In this document: piece by piece, positions 1 through 8,308 of the stretch | Numbering within the stretch: position 1 is the first letter of the stretch | Layout of the letters: each line of letters opens with the position of its first letter | Source: Candidatus Dormiibacterota bacterium | Lineage (GTDB): Bacteria; Chloroflexota; Dormibacteria; Dormibacterales; Dormibacteraceae | Reading direction: 5' to 3' | Assembly (NCBI GenBank): GCA_003169845.1 | Contig: PNAG01000014.1 | Span: 1 to 46,056, forward strand | DNA: 46,056 bases | The notes under the pieces: generated by a model | Database searches by the model: none | What the model was told of the DNA's origin: nothing | The model's input: the letters and a program-made list of their open reading frames with translations, nothing else | Position numbers and translations under genes: made by a program

Positions 1-411
1 ACAGGGCACCCGGGCTCTGTGTGCACTCTGCACGCGGACAGCCCGCGCGAAACACTACCGCGATTGGTCCGGCTCGCCTTACGCAACCCGCAGGCGCCGC
101 GGGCCGAGGCTGTGCTCGCGGAGGTCGTCCACACCGTCGACCTGGTCTTGCACGCCGCGATCGTGAGGGGCGGTGCCAACCGCTCGCAAAGCGAGCGGAC
201 CTTCCCGGAAACCCGAGAACGAAAGCTATTCTCGCTGGCCTGCGTCGCCGGCCTGGACGACGGGCGTCCTCTCTTGCAGGAGCTGGTCGCGCTGCGCGCG
301 GACGGCCGCTGGCACCGCGTCGGCTCTCCGGCGTCGATGCCAGAACGCGTGTGGGCCAAGCTCGCGCAGGTCTGCGACCCATCACGTCTTCTGGACGGTT
401 TCGATGATTGA
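1..411 (+). CDS. CpaF/TadA-type pilus ATPase, C-terminal fragment
   Basis: This is the end of a secretion ATPase that would power assembly of a Tad/Flp pilus at the inner membrane. The frame is open from base 1, so the N-terminus lies outside the window; 136 residues remain. It begins with TGHPGSVCTLHA, which matches the His-box region that follows the Walker B segment in the CpaF/TadA family of type II/IV secretion ATPases. The rest fits the helical C-terminal part of the RecA-like domain. The stop overlaps the next start by 8 bp, and tadB- and tadC-like genes follow, which supports the call. Walker A and B are not in the window, so activity cannot be judged. Confidence 0.85.
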   Translation, partial: TGHPGSVCTLHADSPRETLPRLVRLALRNPQAPRAEAVLAEVVHTVDLVLHAAIVRGGANRSQSERTFPETRERKLFSLACVAGLDDGRPLLQELVALRADGRWHRVGSPASMPERVWAKLAQVCDPSRLLDGFDD

Positions 412-1288
412 AACGGCAGCCGCCCTGAGCGCTGGACTCGGGGTACTGGCAGCGATTCTCGCGGTGGGCGCTCCCGCGGATCAACCGATCGTGCCGGCAT
501 GGCTCTCGCGCGCAATCGCAGCCTGGTGGTCGCGAGAGCTCAACCTTTCGGCAGGGACTGGGTGGAGGTGGCTCGACGGACCGACGCTCGTTGCCTGTGA
601 GTGCTGCGCCGCGCTCGCTGCTGCCCTGACTGCGACGGCGATGACCGGCCTCGTGGTGCTGGCCGTTCCCGCGGCGGCGGGCGGCGGCTCAGCGGTGCGC
701 GCCGTGGTTACGGCTCGCCTGCGGGCTCAACAGGTCATGCGGCAGGACGCCGTGCTCGACGCGACGAGGATGCTGAGGCAGCTCCTCGAGACCGGCGCTC
801 CAAGCGTGAGCCAGGCGATCGCGGTACTTGGCGAGCGCGGACCCGTACCCCTGCGCGCAGAGTTCCGCCTCATCGCCGCCAGGTCGATCGGCCGGAGACA
901 GGCATGGAAAGACGCGCGCGAGCGTATCGCCGAGCCGCTGTTCGACATGCTGGCCGCCGCGGTCCTGATCCAGCGTCCCGGTGGCGGTGAGCTGGTGCCC
1001 CTGTTCGCAGACCTCGAGTCATCGGTCACGAGCGCGCAAGAGGTCGAGCGAGAGGCCCGCGCGCTGCAGGCGCAGGCACGTTCGGCGTCGACCATCATCG
1101 TTGCGCTGCCAATCGCCTTCCTCCTCATCCTTTCCACGCTCCGCTCGCCATACCTCGACGCGTTTCACCAGCCGGCGGGCGAAGCATTCCTGCTCGCGAT
1201 GCTCGGAGTTATGGCGGCCGGCTACATGTGGATGCGTAGGTTGTTGGACCTCCCCGGCCTGCAGCGCGTGAGGCTGACGGATGCCTGA
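404..1288 (+). CDS. tadB: TadB-like pilus inner-membrane platform protein
   Basis: A 294-aa membrane protein of the T2SF/GspF family, expected to form the inner-membrane platform of a Tad pilus together with TadC. Hydrophobic segments are visible near residues 5-23, 62-95, 225-245 and 262-282. Between the second and third lies the cytoplasmic helical T2SF domain, with the typical run of alternating charged and helical residues. I chose the ATG at 404 because it overlaps the ATPase stop by 8 bp and gives a membrane segment at the N-terminus. The frame stays open further upstream, but that part translates to low-quality, arginine-rich sequence. The gene overlaps tadC by 8 bp. Confidence 0.85.
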   Translation: MIETAAALSAGLGVLAAILAVGAPADQPIVPAWLSRAIAAWWSRELNLSAGTGWRWLDGPTLVACECCAALAAALTATAMTGLVVLAVPAAAGGGSAVRAVVTARLRAQQVMRQDAVLDATRMLRQLLETGAPSVSQAIAVLGERGPVPLRAEFRLIAARSIGRRQAWKDARERIAEPLFDMLAAAVLIQRPGGGELVPLFADLESSVTSAQEVEREARALQAQARSASTIIVALPIAFLLILSTLRSPYLDAFHQPAGEAFLLAMLGVMAAGYMWMRRLLDLPGLQRVRLTDA

Positions 1289-2087
1289 GCTGTTGACGGT
1301 CGCAGCAGCCATCGGAGCGGGCGCGCTCTGCACAGGCGCGGTTCTGGTGGCCGCACGCGAGCCGGCCCGGGCTGACATGGCATGGCTCGGTCGACTGCGA
1401 ATCGAAATCGCCGTAGTCATGCGATTGGCCGCCGCTCGACGCCAGTTGGCCCGCGCTCTCGAGCGAGCCGGTTGGAACGAAACCCCGGAGCGGATCGCCG
1501 TGATGGCGATTGCGATCGCTTTGTGCTTTGGCGCGCTCGGTGCAGCTGTGTCCGAAGTCTTGGCGATGTTCGGTGTCCTTGGGGGCTTCGTCGCGTTCGC
1601 CGTCGCGCTGAACGCCGCGGTCGATAAGCGCCGCCGGCGCCTGGCGGGCGAGCTGGTTCCTCTGCTGGAGCTGTTCACGCTCGAGTTGAGCGGCGGAGGC
1701 AGCGCGCTCGCGGCGCTGGGCTCGGTCTGCGTCCAGGTGGAAAGCGAGCTTGCGATCGACCTCCGCCGCCTGCTGATCGCCGCGCAGGTCGCCGGCTCAT
1801 CATCTTTTGAGGCGCGGTTGATCGACTATGCGGACCAGCACGAGATGCCCGCGCTGAGCAGCCTCGCCACGATCCTTGCCGCCAGCCGCGACTACGGCAC
1901 CGCAGCGAGCCAGGGCGTCCGCGCCCTGGCCACCGATTTGCGACGCGCTCAGCGGCGCGAGCTGATCGCTCAGAGCCGGCGCGCACTGAATCATGTGTTG
2001 TTGCCGGCGGCGGTCGCGGTTCTGCTGCCGTTCCTTGGAGTCCTGATGTTCCCGGCGGTCTCCGTGCTTCAGAGGAGCCTGCGTTGA
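1281..2087 (+). CDS. tadC: TadC-like pilus inner-membrane platform protein
   Basis: A 268-aa second T2SF-family platform protein. Membrane segments lie near residues 3-25, 72-110 and 237-260, with a helical cytoplasmic domain between the last two. That domain contains the LFTLELSGGGSALAAL stretch, which resembles the conserved T2SF region of TadC. TadB and TadC are normally encoded side by side and act as a pair, as here. The start overlaps tadB by 8 bp and the stop overlaps the next start by 4 bp, so translation is probably coupled. Confidence 0.83.
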   Translation: MPELLTVAAAIGAGALCTGAVLVAAREPARADMAWLGRLRIEIAVVMRLAAARRQLARALERAGWNETPERIAVMAIAIALCFGALGAAVSEVLAMFGVLGGFVAFAVALNAAVDKRRRRLAGELVPLLELFTLELSGGGSALAALGSVCVQVESELAIDLRRLLIAAQVAGSSSFEARLIDYADQHEMPALSSLATILAASRDYGTAASQGVRALATDLRRAQRRELIAQSRRALNHVLLPAAVAVLLPFLGVLMFPAVSVLQRSLR

Positions 2088-2506
2088 AAGGCGCTTTCTC
2101 GGAGCGCGGTGCGGCGATCCTCGAGTTCGCATTGGCCTGGCCGGTGGCGCTGCTGCTCGTGCTTGGTTCTGTCCAGCTTGCGGTGTGGGGGGCCGAGTCG
2201 TTCGCCGCGAGGTCGGCTGCGCTGGCCGGTGCCCGTGCCGCTTCGGCCGCCGGCTCGAGTCCTCGTGTAGCCGAGTCCGTGACCATGCGCGTGCTTGCGC
2301 CCAGCATGATCGGTGCTCGGCCCGATGCCTGGTGTCCGGGGCAAGGGGGACAGCGGCCGCCGGTCTGGGTGTGCGCAACAGACCTTGGTTCGGCGATGCA
2401 GGTTGATGTCGGCGGCTCTGTTCCAGCACTCGTCCCCTTCGGACCGGAACAGGGCCTGCCTCTGCACGCTCAGGTCGTGATTCAGAAAGAGGCGTTCAGC
2501 CGGTGA
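2084..2506 (+). CDS. TadE-like pseudopilin
   Basis: A 140-aa protein with the TadE N-terminus: a short basic leader, then ERGAAILEFALAWPVALLL, where the Glu near residue 14 precedes a single hydrophobic helix. This is the prepilin-like pattern cleaved by a TadV-type peptidase. The remainder is a small periplasmic domain with two cysteines. TadE-family proteins are minor pilins needed for pilus assembly. The TTG start at 2084 is preceded by AGAGGAG at 2071-2077 and overlaps the tadC stop (TTGA). No tadV or flp pilin gene lies in the window. Confidence 0.8.
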   Translation: MKGAFSERGAAILEFALAWPVALLLVLGSVQLAVWGAESFAARSAALAGARAASAAGSSPRVAESVTMRVLAPSMIGARPDAWCPGQGGQRPPVWVCATDLGSAMQVDVGGSVPALVPFGPEQGLPLHAQVVIQKEAFSR

Positions 2507-2898
2507 GTCGCGGCCAGTCCCTTGTCGAGCTCGCACTCTGCGCGCCCGTGATCCTGCTTCTGACGGTAGGCGCGGCCGCGGGCGTGCAGGTCGTCGACGC
2601 GCGGGCAGGTCTCGAGGCCGCGACAGAGGCTGCGGCCGCCGAGGCGTCTCGGGCGCCAGACCCCGCAAGCGCCGAAACCGAAGCCCAGGCTCGGTTCGCC
2701 TCGATGGCTGCGGGCTATCCGCTGAGCTCCGCGCACCTCAGTCTCACAATCGGCAAGTTCAGCCGCACCGATGAGGTCGAGGCAACAGCAACGGGTACGG
2801 TCGACATCTCGTGGGCGGCGCTCGTCTTTCCCAGGCAGTTGACGCTCGAATCTCACGCCGCCGTTCCGCTCGAGTCGTGGCGGAGCCACTGGCCGTGA
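2503..2898 (+). CDS. TadE-like pseudopilin, second copy
   Basis: A 131-aa protein starting at GTG 2503, which overlaps the previous stop as GTGA. The N-terminus SRGQSLVELALCAPVILLL has the glutamate-plus-hydrophobic-helix signature of TadE, followed by an alanine-rich helix and a small extracytoplasmic domain. It is probably a second minor pseudopilin of the same pilus. Its Ala- and Glu-rich region (residues 32-65) suggests a helical stalk. It overlaps the next gene in the same GTGA manner. Confidence 0.78.
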   Translation: MSRGQSLVELALCAPVILLLTVGAAAGVQVVDARAGLEAATEAAAAEASRAPDPASAETEAQARFASMAAGYPLSSAHLSLTIGKFSRTDEVEATATGTVDISWAALVFPRQLTLESHAAVPLESWRSHWP

Positions 2899-3329
2899 CC
2901 AAGGCCCCGAAAGAAACCGGGCAAGTGCTCACCTTCTTCGCCCTGGTCCTACCGGTCGTGCTGCTGCCGATTGCCGCTTATGCCGTCGACGCGACGATCG
3001 TCGCCGGCCGCGAGGCGGGCCTTCAGGCCGCGACCGCGCAAGCGGCGGAGGCGGCGGCTCAGCAGCTGAACTCGGCCGCGATCCGGTCCACCGGGGCACT
3101 GACTCTCGACGGGCCGGCGGTCAAACTCGTCGCGGCCCGGACCCTCATCGAAGATGAGCCGGCCGCAACCGTCGACTCATCGACGATCAACGGCGTTGAG
3201 GTGACTGTCGTGACGAGCGAGTCCGTGACGCTGCCGTTCAGCGTGTTCACTCGCGCCGTCACCCTGCACGCAACCGCCATTGCGCGCCTCGTCGCCGGCT
3301 ACGACACTCCAAGCCAGGCCGCTAAGTAG
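2895..3329 (+). CDS. TadE/TadG-like pilus protein
   Basis: A 144-aa protein with GTG at 2895 overlapping the upstream stop. A short charged leader with ETGQ precedes one hydrophobic helix (residues 13-33, LTFFALVLPVVLLPIAAYAV). An alanine-rich helix and a beta-rich tail with many Val and Thr residues follow. This matches small TadG/TadE-like proteins, which sit last in Tad operons. TadG proper is much longer and carries a von Willebrand A domain, which is absent here, so I call it only TadE/G-like. An earlier in-frame start at 2811 would run through the previous gene and is unlikely. Confidence 0.7.
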   Translation: MTKAPKETGQVLTFFALVLPVVLLPIAAYAVDATIVAGREAGLQAATAQAAEAAAQQLNSAAIRSTGALTLDGPAVKLVAARTLIEDEPAATVDSSTINGVEVTVVTSESVTLPFSVFTRAVTLHATAIARLVAGYDTPSQAAK

Positions 3330-3340
3330 CCATCAGCACT

Positions 3341-3766
3341 GTGAAGGCAAATGCCGTCAGGCTCGCGACGGTTGTGGTCGGGCTGGCATCCGTCGTCGTG
3401 GCTTTCGTTGACCGAATTCCGACGGACATCCCCGGCTACGCCTTCGGAGACGCATCGGTATTGCGCGCCGACCGCGGCTTGGCATGGCTGGCGGATCCTT
3501 TTCATAGCGTTCGTTGTTCTGTGGCGCGGAATGGTCGAGGGCGATCTGCCCATCGAGATCAGCCGCGAGAGCTTCAAGTATCAGCGGAGAGAAGTTACGA
3601 GGGATACCGAAGCTACTATCCAGCAGCTGGAAGCGACCGTGACCAGCAGGGCAGTTCGATCAGACAACTCGTCAGCAGCCTGGACCGAACTGTGGGATCG
3701 ATGAAATCCCAGGACCACCGGTTAGCTCGACTGGAAGCTGAGAGCAAGGAGGTCCCACGCAAATGA
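3341..3766 (+). pseudogene. frameshifted two-helix membrane/coiled-coil protein
   Basis: No single frame gives a sensible protein across this stretch. The first frame (GTG 3341) gives a membrane helix (RLATVVVGLASVVVAFV) and sensible sequence to about 3490. From there to about 3650 the good reading is the other frame: a second membrane helix (ILFIAFVVLWRG) followed by a charged coiled-coil segment. After about 3650 the first frame again gives coiled-coil sequence (RQLVSSLDRTVGSMKSQDHR) to the TGA at 3764. The spliced product would be a protein of about 140 aa with two N-terminal helices and a cytoplasmic coiled coil. Either two compensating indels occurred in the genome or the assembly has two errors. 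I do not recognise the family. Confidence 0.45.
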
Positions 3767-3791
3767 CGTCACTCCAAACTAGACTGAGCTC

Positions 3792-3956
3792 ATGACCGAT
3801 ATCGAGGAGCTTGAAAAAGCCTGGCTCGAGGCCAAAGGGCGCATTGAAGAGCACCTCGAAAGGGCCGAATGGCATCTTGAACGTGCCAGGGAAGGTCGGC
3901 ATCGAATGCTCGAGGCCGTGGGCATTCGGACGGTCGAGGAACCACGCCGCAAGTAG
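3792..3956 (+). CDS. small helical protein of 54 aa, unknown
   Basis: A short ORF from ATG 3792 to TAG 3954-3956. The product is almost entirely predicted amphipathic helix, rich in Glu, Lys, Arg and Leu (for example IEELEKAWLEAKGRIEEHLE), with no membrane segment or signal peptide. The heptad-like spacing of hydrophobic residues suggests a short coiled coil. No strong Shine-Dalgarno sequence is visible. It lies directly after the frameshifted coiled-coil gene and faces the gene ending at 3972. The function is unknown; it may be a real small protein or a leftover. Confidence 0.4.
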   Translation: MTDIEELEKAWLEAKGRIEEHLERAEWHLERAREGRHRMLEAVGIRTVEEPRRK

Positions 3957-3971
3957 ATTTCGTGGCGGCGG

Positions 3972-5003
3972 TTACGACAGCCCATCGAGCTGCCTGCTGA
4001 ATGTCTCCGTCAATGATTCGAGTGGAACCCTGTAGCGGTCGAGGCGGCTTCCCCTATTGCTGCCCGCAGGGCGGAAATGAAGTTGGTAATTGGGGCCATC
4101 GACTGACGCGAGTTCCGGTATGACTCCGCTTGGAATGACCAAACAGGTCTCGTGGAAACGGCGCTCTGGCAACATCCAGGCAAGGGCCACGAGAAATGTG
4201 GTCGGCGAAGGTACGAAGTTCGACCTCGTGACCACGATGGTGCGACGCGAGTCCGGCTCTGGGAGCTGAACCGTCTTGACCTGAATCCCGATAGTCGCCC
4301 CGGCCCTGAGACGCCGGATCAAGATCTCGTTCGTTTCATTGTCTGGAAATGGCCGGAACAGGCCGCAGTCCTCCAGGAAGGCCAGTCGCCGTACCACCTC
4401 CTGCTCACCCCAGAAGCCGATCAGCCGGTCTTCGTCGGAAACCGGTTCTACCCCGAGCGTAAGAAGCGGCTCTAGCCTCGTGACCCCGAGTCTTTCCGCG
4501 AGCTTGTCGAAAGGCACAAGGTCTTCCGACCAACTGTGACCCGGGATCGGACGTAATGGCATATCGGCGACCAGCATCACGCGGCCACGATCAACCATTC
4601 TTGCCGCTTTCTTCTTGAAGGTGGCAGTGTCAGCCACCAGCGCAAAAGGTCCGAGGTGGTCGCCGTCAAGGTGCACGCCGATAACGAGTTGATCGGGTGT
4701 GAAGAGGTGGTTCTCGTAGACCGCGATCGGTGCCTCCGAGGCGTGAGTGGACGTCTTGCCTTTCACCTGCAATGCGAGATATACGCCGTCGCTGAGCCGG
4801 TGGACGACCGCATCGAGGCCGCGGTCGAGTAGGGGCAGGAAGACGTGCAGGCCACCGCCTGATTGTGTGATCAGCGGCGCCCAGACGAGGAACTCGGCGG
4901 CCTGCCCGATAGGGTCCTGACTGCCATGAGGCCACTGGAGGTCGAGATCAGACATCGTGTGCGCTGAGCCTAGCCAAGGATGCGCATCAGTCGTCGTGCT
5001 CAT
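3972..5003 (-). CDS. protein with two PD-(D/E)xK-like nuclease halves
   Basis: A 343-aa protein with no membrane segment. Two halves each show a pattern like the PD-(D/E)xK nuclease core. In the first, Glu37 is followed by Asp64 (RGLDAVVH) and then a beta strand ending in Gln79-Val-Lys81 (LALQVKGK). In the second, a GEQEVV helix near residue 200 is followed by Asp221 and Glu226 and a strand with Gln241-Val-Lys243 (IGIQVKTVQ). Q-x-K instead of E-x-K occurs in several restriction-like and DUF4365-type families. A nuclease or DNA-repair/defence role is inference from motifs only. A second in-frame ATG at 4955 is an alternative start. Confidence 0.6.
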   Translation of the reverse strand: MSTTTDAHPWLGSAHTMSDLDLQWPHGSQDPIGQAAEFLVWAPLITQSGGGLHVFLPLLDRGLDAVVHRLSDGVYLALQVKGKTSTHASEAPIAVYENHLFTPDQLVIGVHLDGDHLGPFALVADTATFKKKAARMVDRGRVMLVADMPLRPIPGHSWSEDLVPFDKLAERLGVTRLEPLLTLGVEPVSDEDRLIGFWGEQEVVRRLAFLEDCGLFRPFPDNETNEILIRRLRAGATIGIQVKTVQLPEPDSRRTIVVTRSNFVPSPTTFLVALAWMLPERRFHETCLVIPSGVIPELASVDGPNYQLHFRPAGSNRGSRLDRYRVPLESLTETFSRQLDGLS

Positions 5004-5106
5004 TATCGAATTCGGGCCGTGGCGATATTAGGGACCTGGTTATGACTTTGGCCGTAAGTAGCGTTGGCTCGGTCGATTCGAGCTCGTTACGGGATTTCTG
5101 GATCGG

Positions 5107-5949
5107 CTAAGCGAATCCCAGCAGCCGCTTTCCGTTGCCGAGCAGAACCTTCTGAAGGACTTCGTCAGGTAGGTCCAGCCCGCTCAGCTCCTCCAGGCAC
5201 CGCTTCGGCTGGATGAACGGGTAGTCGCTGCCGAACAGGAACTGGTCCTGCAGCCGGCCCTTCATGTCGCGCATCACCTCGGCCGGGATGTAGCGCGGGG
5301 CCCAGCCGGAGATGTCGATGTAGATATTCGTCTTGTGCAGCGCCATGGCCAGCAGCTCCAGGTGCCATGGATAGCCGAAATGGGCGGCGATGATCTTCAG
5401 GTCGGGGAAGGACGCGGCGGCGGCGTCCAGCCGGATCGGTCTCGCGTAGTCGAGACGGATGCCCTGCCCGCCCGGCTGCCCCGCTCCGATGCCGCTCGTC
5501 CCCGTGTGGAACAGCAGCACCAGTCCGAGCTCCTCGCAGCGTTCGTACAGGGGCCAGTGCCGCTCGTCGTCGGGCGCGAAGGCCTGAAGGGAGGGGTGGA
5601 GCTTGACGCCCTTCAGTCCCAGCTCGGCGATGCGGTCCAGCTCCCCGACCGCGCGCTCGCCCTTGAGTGGGTCGACGCTGCCGAAACCGACGAATGCCTT
5701 CGGATGATCGCGACAAGCACTGGCCACGAGCTCGTTCGGCACTCTCGGCCGCCCCGTCGCCGTCTCGGCGTCCCACGCGAGCAGGACGGCCAGCATGTCC
5801 AGCTCTTCATAATCGCCGGCCAGCTCGTCCAGCGAGCGCCGCGAAACCTTGGAGCGGAAATAGGTCTCCGCCGCCTCGACGTAGCCGCGCATCGAGGTGT
5901 CGAGCCACTCTGGCGTGGGCAGGTGAACGTGGAAGTCGATTGCTTTCAT
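5107..5949 (-). CDS. amidohydrolase 2 family TIM-barrel hydrolase
   Basis: A 280-aa metal-dependent hydrolase or decarboxylase of the amidohydrolase-related family (ACMSD/4-oxalomesaconate hydratase-like). MKAIDFHVHLP at the N-terminus carries the HxH metal ligands. GVKLHPSLQAF supplies the strand-4 region, AAHFGYPW a later metal His, and FLFGSDYPF the C-terminal metal Asp. The substrate cannot be told from sequence. I chose ATG 5949 because the HxH strand begins there; an ATG nine codons upstream would run into the divergent gene. The starts of the two divergent genes are only about 9-21 bp apart, so their promoters must overlap the coding regions. Confidence 0.85.
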   Translation of the reverse strand: MKAIDFHVHLPTPEWLDTSMRGYVEAAETYFRSKVSRRSLDELAGDYEELDMLAVLLAWDAETATGRPRVPNELVASACRDHPKAFVGFGSVDPLKGERAVGELDRIAELGLKGVKLHPSLQAFAPDDERHWPLYERCEELGLVLLFHTGTSGIGAGQPGGQGIRLDYARPIRLDAAAASFPDLKIIAAHFGYPWHLELLAMALHKTNIYIDISGWAPRYIPAEVMRDMKGRLQDQFLFGSDYPFIQPKRCLEELSGLDLPDEVLQKVLLGNGKRLLGFA

Positions 5950-5958
5950 GGCGGGGCG

Positions 5959-6546
5959 ATGATTAGCTTGATGCAAGCCTCGTTGCTGGTGCTGGCGGGC
6001 GGCGATAGCCGCCGCATGGGCCGTCCCAAGGCCTGGCTCGAGGTGGGGGACACGTACCTGCTGCGCTATGTCGCGGAACGCTTGGCCCCGGCGTTCTCAG
6101 AGGTGATGGTCTCGTTCGCCGAGCCGGAGCAGCTCGAGGAGCCGGTGCCGTACCGGGTCGTGTTCGACCGCAAGCCGTCGGCGGGTCCGCTCGCAGGCCT
6201 CGAGGCCGGGCTGGCCGCGGCGCGCAACGAGGTCATCTTCGCCGTCGCCTGCGACATGCCGTACGTGACGCAGGAGGTCGCGCAGCTCGCCGTGGTTGCC
6301 GCGCGCCGATGCGATGCCGCGATCCCACGGATCGATGGCCGGCCCGAGCCGGTTTGCGGAGCCTATCGGCGCTCGGCGCTGCCCTTCGTCACCGGCGCGG
6401 TCAACACAGGCCGGTTGAAGGCTGGCGATCTCTCTGCAGAGCTGGACGTCACGTGGCTCGAAGACGTCGATCCGCAGCTGTTCAGGAGCCTGAACACCCC
6501 ACAGGACCTGGAGCGCTTTCATGCCGAATTCGCGGCGCAGCGATAA
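5959..6546 (+). CDS. mobA: MobA-like nucleotidyltransferase
   Basis: A 195-aa NTP-transferase fold protein. The N-terminal LVLAGGDSRRMGRPKAWLEVG is the GTP-binding loop with its conserved Lys, as in molybdenum cofactor guanylyltransferase. AGPLAGLEAGL and VACDMPYV provide the guanine/Mg-binding Asp region. MobA attaches GMP to molybdopterin in the cytoplasm. The length matches the family (about 190-200 aa). No other molybdenum cofactor gene is near, so a different NTP-transferase substrate (as for MocA-like proteins) is possible. ATG 5971 is an alternative start closer to the first strand. The stop lies directly before the etfB start region. Confidence 0.78.
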   Translation: MISLMQASLLVLAGGDSRRMGRPKAWLEVGDTYLLRYVAERLAPAFSEVMVSFAEPEQLEEPVPYRVVFDRKPSAGPLAGLEAGLAAARNEVIFAVACDMPYVTQEVAQLAVVAARRCDAAIPRIDGRPEPVCGAYRRSALPFVTGAVNTGRLKAGDLSAELDVTWLEDVDPQLFRSLNTPQDLERFHAEFAAQR

Positions 6547-6558
6547 TTGACGGGCGCT

Positions 6559-7317
6559 GTGAAAATCGTCGTCACCGTCAAACAGGTCCCGGATCCCAAT
6601 TCCAATCTCACCCTGGAGGCGGACAACACCCTCTCGCGCGAGAAGGAGGTGGTCCTCGACCCAGGCGACGAGTGCGGAGTCGAGGAGGCTCTGCAGCTCA
6701 AGGAAGCTCACGGCGGCGAGGTGATCCTGGTCTCGATGGGCCCGGAGCGCGCGAAGGACGCCATCCGTAAGGGCCTTTCCATGGGCGCCGATCGCGGCAT
6801 CCTGATCACCGATCCTCAGCTGGCCGGAGCCGACGCGCTGCTCACGGCACGCGCGCTCGCCGCGGCGATCAAAGCCGAAGGCCCGGACCTCGTGATCTGC
6901 GGGACGGAGTCCTACGACGGAAGCACCGGGATGGTGCCGCCAATGCTCGCCGAGCTCCTGGGCGCGCCCCAGGTGAGCTTCGCCAAGAAGGTGGAGGTCG
7001 ACGGTTCGAACCTCAAGGTCCACCGGCAGACGGCCGACGGATACCAGGTCGTCGAGGTTGCAACTCCCGCCCTGATCACCGTCACCGCGGCCATCGCCGA
7101 ACCGCGCTACGCCTCTCTCAAGGGCATCATGGCCGCGCGTTCGAAGGAGATCAAGCAGCTCGCGCTGGGCGACCTCGGCATCGAGCGCGGTGAGGCTGCT
7201 GAGACGATCGAGGGCCTCGCCGAAGCCGAGACGCGCAAGTCCGGCGTGGTGATCGAGTTCGACGGCACCGCGATCGATCGCATCATGGCAGTGCTCGCCG
7301 AGGCCAAGGTCATCTAG
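6559..7317 (+). CDS. etfB: electron transfer flavoprotein beta subunit
   Basis: A 252-aa ETF beta subunit, which with EtfA forms the FAD/AMP-containing electron carrier between acyl-CoA dehydrogenases and the respiratory chain. MKIVVTVKQVPDPN is the canonical start. Also visible are the DPGDECGVEEALQLKE helix, VSMGPERAKDAIRKGLSMGAD and the AMP-binding region CGTESYDGSTGMVPPMLAELLG. I prefer GTG 6559; TTG 6547, right after the mobA stop, would add four residues. The stop shares one base with the etfA start. No acyl-CoA dehydrogenase or ETF:quinone oxidoreductase is in the window, so the partners are encoded elsewhere. Confidence 0.93.
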   Translation: MKIVVTVKQVPDPNSNLTLEADNTLSREKEVVLDPGDECGVEEALQLKEAHGGEVILVSMGPERAKDAIRKGLSMGADRGILITDPQLAGADALLTARALAAAIKAEGPDLVICGTESYDGSTGMVPPMLAELLGAPQVSFAKKVEVDGSNLKVHRQTADGYQVVEVATPALITVTAAIAEPRYASLKGIMAARSKEIKQLALGDLGIERGEAAETIEGLAEAETRKSGVVIEFDGTAIDRIMAVLAEAKVI

Positions 7318-8273
7318 TGAAGATCTGGGTCGTTGCGGAGATGCACCAGGGCACGCTTGCGCCCACCGCTCTGGAGCTTCTGGCCAGGGCCCGCGAGCTG
7401 GGTGATGTCGAGGCGATCGCGCTGGGCGGGGGGGCCAAAGCAGCCGCCGCGACGTTGGGCAAGCACGGCGCCAAGGTCGTCCACGTCAACGAGGACGCCG
7501 CATTCGACGACTTCATAGCGGAGCCCGCGACCGACGCGCTCGCCGAGCTGTACAAGCAGGGGGCTCCCGATCTCATGCTGTTCGGCTTCACCCCTGATTC
7601 GCGCGACGTGGCGGGCCGTCTCGCCGCACGGCTGGAGGTTGGGCTCATCTCCAACGCGGCCGATGTGGCCGCAAAGGACGGCGGCTTCGTCGCCAAGGTG
7701 CCTTACTTCGGCGGCGCGAAGATCGCCTCGATGAAGGCCAACCAGAAGCCCGCGATCATCCTCGTCCGGCCCAAGTCGTTCGAGGCGTCCGAGGTGGGCG
7801 GGACCGCGGAGATCAAGGATCTCGCCGTGACCATCGACGCCGGCTCGAAGCGGTCGCACATCGTCGAGCGCGTGGTCGAAGCCTCGGAAAAGGTGAAGCT
7901 CGAAGACGCCAGGGTCGTGATCAGCGGCGGGCGCGGCATGGGCGGCCCCGACAACTTCCCATTGCTCGAGGACCTCGCCGGCGCGCTGGGCGGCGCGGTC
8001 GGGGCAAGCCGGGCCGTGGTGGATGCGGGATGGGTGCCGTACTCGATGCAGGTTGGGCAGACGGGCAAATCGGTTCGCCCGGGCGTCTACATCGCCGTAG
8101 GGATCTCGGGTGCGATGCAGCACACGGTCGGGATGAAAGCTTCCAAGGTGATCATCGCCATCAACAAGGACGCCGAGGCACCGATCATGAAGATGGCCGA
8201 CCTCGGAGTCGTCGGCGACGCCCTCAAGATCGTCCCCGCGCTGACCGCCGCGGTGAAGGCCAAGAAGCGCTAG
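7317..8273 (+). CDS. etfA: electron transfer flavoprotein alpha subunit
   Basis: A 318-aa FAD-binding ETF alpha subunit. The C-terminal FAD domain carries [13 protein letters not shown], the [13 protein letters not shown] strand-loop, [20 protein letters not shown] and the final [20 protein letters not shown]. All of these are hallmark segments that hold FAD. The N-terminal domain pairs with EtfB. The GTG start overlaps the etfB stop by one base (TAGTG), so the two are almost certainly co-translated. Length is normal for the family. Confidence 0.95.
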   Translation: MKIWVVAEMHQGTLAPTALELLARARELGDVEAIALGGGAKAAAATLGKHGAKVVHVNEDAAFDDFIAEPATDALAELYKQGAPDLMLFGFTPDSRDVAGRLAARLEVGLISNAADVAAKDGGFVAKVPYFGGAKIASMKANQKPAIILVRPKSFEASEVGGTAEIKDLAVTIDAGSKRSHIVERVVEASEKVKLEDARVVISGGRGMGGPDNFPLLEDLAGALGGAVGASRAVVDAGWVPYSMQVGQTGKSVRPGVYIAVGISGAMQHTVGMKASKVIIAINKDAEAPIMKMADLGVVGDALKIVPALTAAVKAKKR

Positions 8274-8308
8274 ACCGGGAAGAGGCTCAAGCGCTGCTCG
8301 CCGAGCGC

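Noticed and set aside
5335..5958. In-frame upstream extension of the MobA-like gene
   Set aside because: It runs antisense through the amidohydrolase gene; the nucleotide-binding loop begins just after ATG 5959/5971.
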